DNA of 64,000 bases from Sulfurimonas lithotrophica (GTDB lineage Bacteria > Campylobacterota > Campylobacteria > Campylobacterales > Sulfurimonadaceae): positions 2,294,001 to 2,358,000 of the forward strand of contig NZ_CP043617.1 in the NCBI RefSeq assembly GCF_009258225.1, written 5' to 3'. Under the pieces are notes generated by a model that was given only the letters and a program-made list of their open reading frames with translations, ran no database searches and was not told the DNA's origin. This document shows, in pieces, positions 60,694 through 64,000 of this stretch. Both the position numbers and the translations under genes were made by a program. Within the stretch, counting starts at the first letter, position 1. The number at the start of each line of letters is the position of its first letter.

Positions 60694-63111
60694 ATGGTTA
60701 AGAAACTAAGAACTAATTTCCATCAAGAAGTAAAAGCAAAGATACTTTTAAAAGATAAGAATTATAGCATCTATGAGTTAGAGGGTTATAGCGGAGTTAA
60801 TCAAGCATACGAATATGAAGTAGTATTTGTATCAGAAGTTGAGTTGAGTGTAGAGGAGTTGGTAGATACCGATGCACAAGTTACACTAACAGATGTAAGA
60901 GACTTTAACGAAGTAAAAGAAATATATGGGAAAGTATATGAAGCTAAAGAGGATTCTGTAGTAGCAAGTAGATACCTTTACAAGATAAAAGTAGTATCTC
61001 CTTTATACTACCTAAGACTAAACAGTGGGTATGAGATATTTTTAGATAAAAAAGTACCGGATATTATTTCAGAGATTATAAACAGATACACACATCTTCT
61101 AAATATAAACATAGATGTAAAACTAGACCTGCAAAATGCTCCTGTAAGAGAGTACACAACAAGATACAACCAAACACCATTAGAGTTTATAACTATGCTA
61201 TGTGAAGATGAAGGCTACTCACTAATAATAGACTACAGCTCAAACGATCCATATACCATAGTACTGTGTGAACTAAACAATCATGCAAGTGTATATAAAG
61301 AACCACTAGATGCAGAGTTCAACAAGTCTAAACGTTTCAGTCCAAGCCATGCAGTAAATAACTTCTATGATTATGATAAACCTTCTCTTGATATGAGTAC
61401 ACAAATAGGTAATAGTATGCAAAGCAGTATGGCTGACAACAGTAAAACTGCCCAACTAAGAGAAGACTTAAAACTCTATGATGATAAAGATGAGTTAAAC
61501 GAACTAAACGAATCTCTATATAAAGATTTAAAAAGATATAGCCAAATAGATAGTCAAAGAGGATATGTAGATAGCTTTGAGATACAAGGACATAGTAAAG
61601 AACTCTCACTAAAAGACTCAAGCATAGTTACACTACACAATGAAAAAGAGCTAAAACAAGAAGAAGTAATCATAACAGAGGTAGAGTACCAAGCAAAGTT
61701 TCCAAATACACTAGAGGAGTATGCAGAAGATATACAAGATGGTACACTACAATACTATACACACTTTAAAGCTATACCTAGTGATGTAATATATAAACCA
61801 CAAAGAACAATAAACAAACCAAAGATTAACGGTGTATTAAGTGCAACAGTAGCAAATAGTTCTAAACCTAATGAGAGTGCAAACGAAATAGATGTAGATA
61901 ATAAAGCAAGAGTAAGAGTGCTGTTTCACTTTGAAAAAAATAAAACCCTCTCAACATACCTAAGGGTTATGCAACCATTCGCAGGAGACAACTATGGATT
62001 TTTATTTTTACCAAGGGTAAACAGTGAAGTACTGGTCGGGTTTAAAAATGGTAATCCAAATGAACCGATAATACTAAAAACACTACCAAACGCTGAGAAT
62101 AAACAAGCCCATAAACTACCAAGTAAAAAGAACAACTCATATATAAGGACAGCATCAACACCTGCATATGAAGATTCACTTGGATACAATGAGATAAACT
62201 TTGATGATACCAAAGAGAATGAACTTCTTTTTATAAGAGCACAAAGAGATTATGAAATCTATGCAAAACATAACTTTACTATGGATGTAGAGAACAACAA
62301 AAGTGTAAAGCAAACAAATAAAACTGATGATGTAAAAAACAACTTTACTCAAACTGTAGGAAATAATTCGGACAGGACTGTAAAAGCAAACGATATAAAA
62401 ACAGTAACTAAAGAAGAAGTACATACCGTAAAAGAGAATAAACTACAAAATATAAAAAAAGACTACACAACTATAGTACAACAAACAAAAAGAGAGTTTA
62501 TAGAACAAGATGTAGTAGATGAGATAAAAGAAGTACTGCATACATACATAGAGGGAGATGTAACAGATAAATACCTAGAGAACTTTTTTATACAAGTAGG
62601 CAAAGAGATGGGAGTAAACCTAGAAGGTTCACTACATATAGATACCTCTAGCGTAAAAGCAGAATCTGCAACAACAACCCAGATAGAAGCAACAGAGGGT
62701 ATAAGCCTTAAATGTGGAGGCAACACTCTGACAATAGACTCATCCGGCATACATTTCAACACTTCTAACTTCTTGGATAATAGTGGATCGGATGGGGTTG
62801 TGGCGCATCATGTCGGAATAGAAGGTGAAGTGATTAATACCCATTTAGCAAACAGACATGGAGATTATATCACTAAAACAGTTGAGGATTTAGTATATGT
62901 AAACGCAACAAGTACTTTACCTTCAGGTCAAGCTGTAGAAGCAACACTAAATATTTTTGATAAAGATGGTAATAAACTAGCAACTAAAACATTGTCATCA
63001 AATGTTACAGATGGAAAAGTTTCTCAAGAATTTAACCTTGAAGAGCTAAAAGAACAAAACAAAATAAATATAAAAGATATTTATGAACTAAAAGGGCTAA
63101 TATCATGGTAG
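60694..63111 (+). CDS. vgrG: type VI secretion spike protein VgrG with C-terminal extension
   Basis: I chose ATG at 60694 because AAGG lies nine bases upstream; a TTG at 60685 sits on top of that site. The 805-residue protein has a gp27-like hub (about 10-330) and a gp5-like OB fold (KARVRVLFHFEKNKTLSTYL; PRVNSEVLVGFKNGNPNEPI). A beta-spike region with Asn/Thr/Val repeats (about 500-680) follows, and then a C-terminal domain of about 100 residues ending in a beta-sandwich-like segment (EATLNIFDKDGNKLATKTL) that may carry the effector. The next ORF overlaps its stop. No other T6SS genes are in the window. Codon use leans to AGA, ATA and CTA, unlike the flanking genes. Confidence 0.9.
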   Translation: MVKKLRTNFHQEVKAKILLKDKNYSIYELEGYSGVNQAYEYEVVFVSEVELSVEELVDTDAQVTLTDVRDFNEVKEIYGKVYEAKEDSVVASRYLYKIKVVSPLYYLRLNSGYEIFLDKKVPDIISEIINRYTHLLNINIDVKLDLQNAPVREYTTRYNQTPLEFITMLCEDEGYSLIIDYSSNDPYTIVLCELNNHASVYKEPLDAEFNKSKRFSPSHAVNNFYDYDKPSLDMSTQIGNSMQSSMADNSKTAQLREDLKLYDDKDELNELNESLYKDLKRYSQIDSQRGYVDSFEIQGHSKELSLKDSSIVTLHNEKELKQEEVIITEVEYQAKFPNTLEEYAEDIQDGTLQYYTHFKAIPSDVIYKPQRTINKPKINGVLSATVANSSKPNESANEIDVDNKARVRVLFHFEKNKTLSTYLRVMQPFAGDNYGFLFLPRVNSEVLVGFKNGNPNEPIILKTLPNAENKQAHKLPSKKNNSYIRTASTPAYEDSLGYNEINFDDTKENELLFIRAQRDYEIYAKHNFTMDVENNKSVKQTNKTDDVKNNFTQTVGNNSDRTVKANDIKTVTKEEVHTVKENKLQNIKKDYTTIVQQTKREFIEQDVVDEIKEVLHTYIEGDVTDKYLENFFIQVGKEMGVNLEGSLHIDTSSVKAESATTTQIEATEGISLKCGGNTLTIDSSGIHFNTSNFLDNSGSDGVVAHHVGIEGEVINTHLANRHGDYITKTVEDLVYVNATSTLPSGQAVEATLNIFDKDGNKLATKTLSSNVTDGKVSQEFNLEELKEQNKINIKDIYELKGLISW

Positions 63112-64000
63112 ATGAAACAAACAATGCCAAGCAACCAAATGATGTAATTAACATTTTAGTTTTAATTGCAGGAACAACAGATCCAATAAATTCAACAACA
63201 GCAAAAAGTAAACATGCAAATAGTTATGAAGATGAGACTTCCCAAGATTTAGCAAAACAAACTCATGAAAGTTATACAAATGTTCCAGTAAACTATTGGG
63301 ATAAAGATTTTAAAAAACAGATGGAAGAGTTTGATAATGAATATGTGAATTTAGTACTATTCCCTTTTCATGGTTGGACTGGAGATAATAGTAAAGAAAA
63401 TAGAGAGATAGCAGGAGAGTATTTAATAAATAGACTCTGTGGAGCCAATGGAGAAGAAGCCTATTATCAAGAAAGTTATCAAAACAAACCTATCTACTTT
63501 CATCTTCTTGGACACTCTCATGGTGGGAATGTTATCAATGAGATGACTAAACAAATAGATACATTAGGCGATAAATGGCCAGAGCTATGGAAAATAAAAT
63601 CTTTAACCTACCTTTCAACTCCTTTTTTTAAAACGCTACATCAAGTAACAGTAAATGAAAAGTTTTTTCATGAAGATGCAGAGGTATTAAGTTTATACAA
63701 TAAATTTGATCTTACACAAAGGATGCTGGCTGATTTTTCGTTGGAAACACTTTCAGACGAACTTGGAAAATTAGACACCAAAGATTTATCAAAAACTATA
63801 AATGATTTTAAAACCTATATAGAAACTTTTCCAATTGATAATCTTACAGGTGGATTTAGTAAATTTAAAACACTTATAAGTCCAGCCTGGGGAGCATATG
63901 ATTATAATCAAATGAGTTATGAAGATGGTTTGGAACTTTATAATTTTACTACAGAAAAACTTTTACTAGAATTGAAAAAAGTTTTAATGGAAATTATAAA
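63105..64000 (+). CDS. probable T6SS lipase-like effector (3' end outside window)
   Basis: An ORF starts with ATG at 63105, overlapping the vgrG stop by seven bases (ATGGTAG), and stays open to the window end (298 codons). It has the alpha/beta hydrolase first strand region (INILVLIAGTTDP), a HGWTGDN segment (89-95), and a nucleophile elbow GHSHGG with Ser138, then LTYLSTPFF after it. The layout resembles T6SS phospholipase/lipase effectors, which sit beside their cognate vgrG. An immunity gene would be expected downstream, outside the window. The substrate is not known. Confidence 0.75.
   Translation, partial: MVDETNNAKQPNDVINILVLIAGTTDPINSTTAKSKHANSYEDETSQDLAKQTHESYTNVPVNYWDKDFKKQMEEFDNEYVNLVLFPFHGWTGDNSKENREIAGEYLINRLCGANGEEAYYQESYQNKPIYFHLLGHSHGGNVINEMTKQIDTLGDKWPELWKIKSLTYLSTPFFKTLHQVTVNEKFFHEDAEVLSLYNKFDLTQRMLADFSLETLSDELGKLDTKDLSKTINDFKTYIETFPIDNLTGGFSKFKTLISPAWGAYDYNQMSYEDGLELYNFTTEKLLLELKKVLMEII

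Noticed and set aside
1-64000. CRISPR arrays, prophage or integrative element boundaries
   Set aside because: No regularly spaced repeats, integrase, or attachment-site duplications next to the tRNA were seen.

Overview
The window looks like chromosomal DNA of a free-living member of the Campylobacterota, most likely Sulfurimonas or a close relative. This is inferred from low GC, ThyX-type thymidylate synthesis, an MlaA/MlaC/MMPL gene order matching Campylobacter jejuni Cj1371-1373, sigma-54 signals before flagellar hook genes, many c-di-GMP proteins and a periplasmic alpha-carbonic anhydrase. No species can be assigned from sequence alone. Genes are densely packed on both strands; there is one tRNA (Ser-GGA), no rRNA, no CRISPR and no intact insertion sequence. 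The only gene-poor stretch over 300 bases is 50296-50737, and it holds a short secreted peptide gene, a terminator and the rpsU promoter.

Layout. 1-10 kb: the 3' part of an ABC exporter, a formate/nitrite-type channel, a membrane-anchored SprT-like protein, a ModE-like regulator, carbonic anhydrase, an EAL/HDOD protein, dCMP deaminase, a SurA-like chaperone and a haem-binding GGDEF/EAL sensor. 10-24 kb: gltX, then a metal block consisting of an SO_0444-type Cu/Zn exporter, a hydrolase and a two-operon copper island. In that island a Cus-type RND efflux operon (13.4-19.1 kb) ends in a Cys-motif lipoprotein and faces a second operon (22.0-19.1 kb) made of a repetitive KCGxxKC peptide, DoxX, a Tat-targeted small subunit and a GMC oxidoreductase; a two-component system (22.1-23.9 kb) diverges from the peptide gene. 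24-39 kb: DbpA, a TrmH-type methylase, the Mla/MMPL lipid operon, tRNA-Ser, a DUF1538-PII membrane protein, YajQ preceded by a structured leader or sRNA, an anchor-less SdhAB pair, a J-domain protein, a D-hydroxyacid dehydrogenase and PurT. 39-46 kb: a FISUMP protein and the fliK-flgD-flgE'-flgE hook cluster. 46-60 kb: a PP-loop enzyme, DnaG, S21, an IS1595-derived protein, a TonB receptor, a Kef-type antiporter, dGTPase, PhnA, a diguanylate cyclase and ThyX. 60-64 kb: a type VI secretion VgrG followed by a lipase-like effector cut by the window end.

The most interesting system is the copper island. The CusA homologue retains the methionines of the Cu(I)/Ag(I) site. The efflux lipoprotein and the small peptide share the same C-x4-C module, and the two operon promoters share a T(A/G)CACA direct repeat with an 11-bp period, as expected for the OmpR-type regulator encoded between them. 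The peptide and DoxX resemble HvfA/bufferin RiPP metallophore loci, but the usual MNIO (DUF692) maturase is absent from the window and a GMC oxidoreductase pair is there instead. The link to RiPP chemistry is inference; the shared motif and operator are seen directly.
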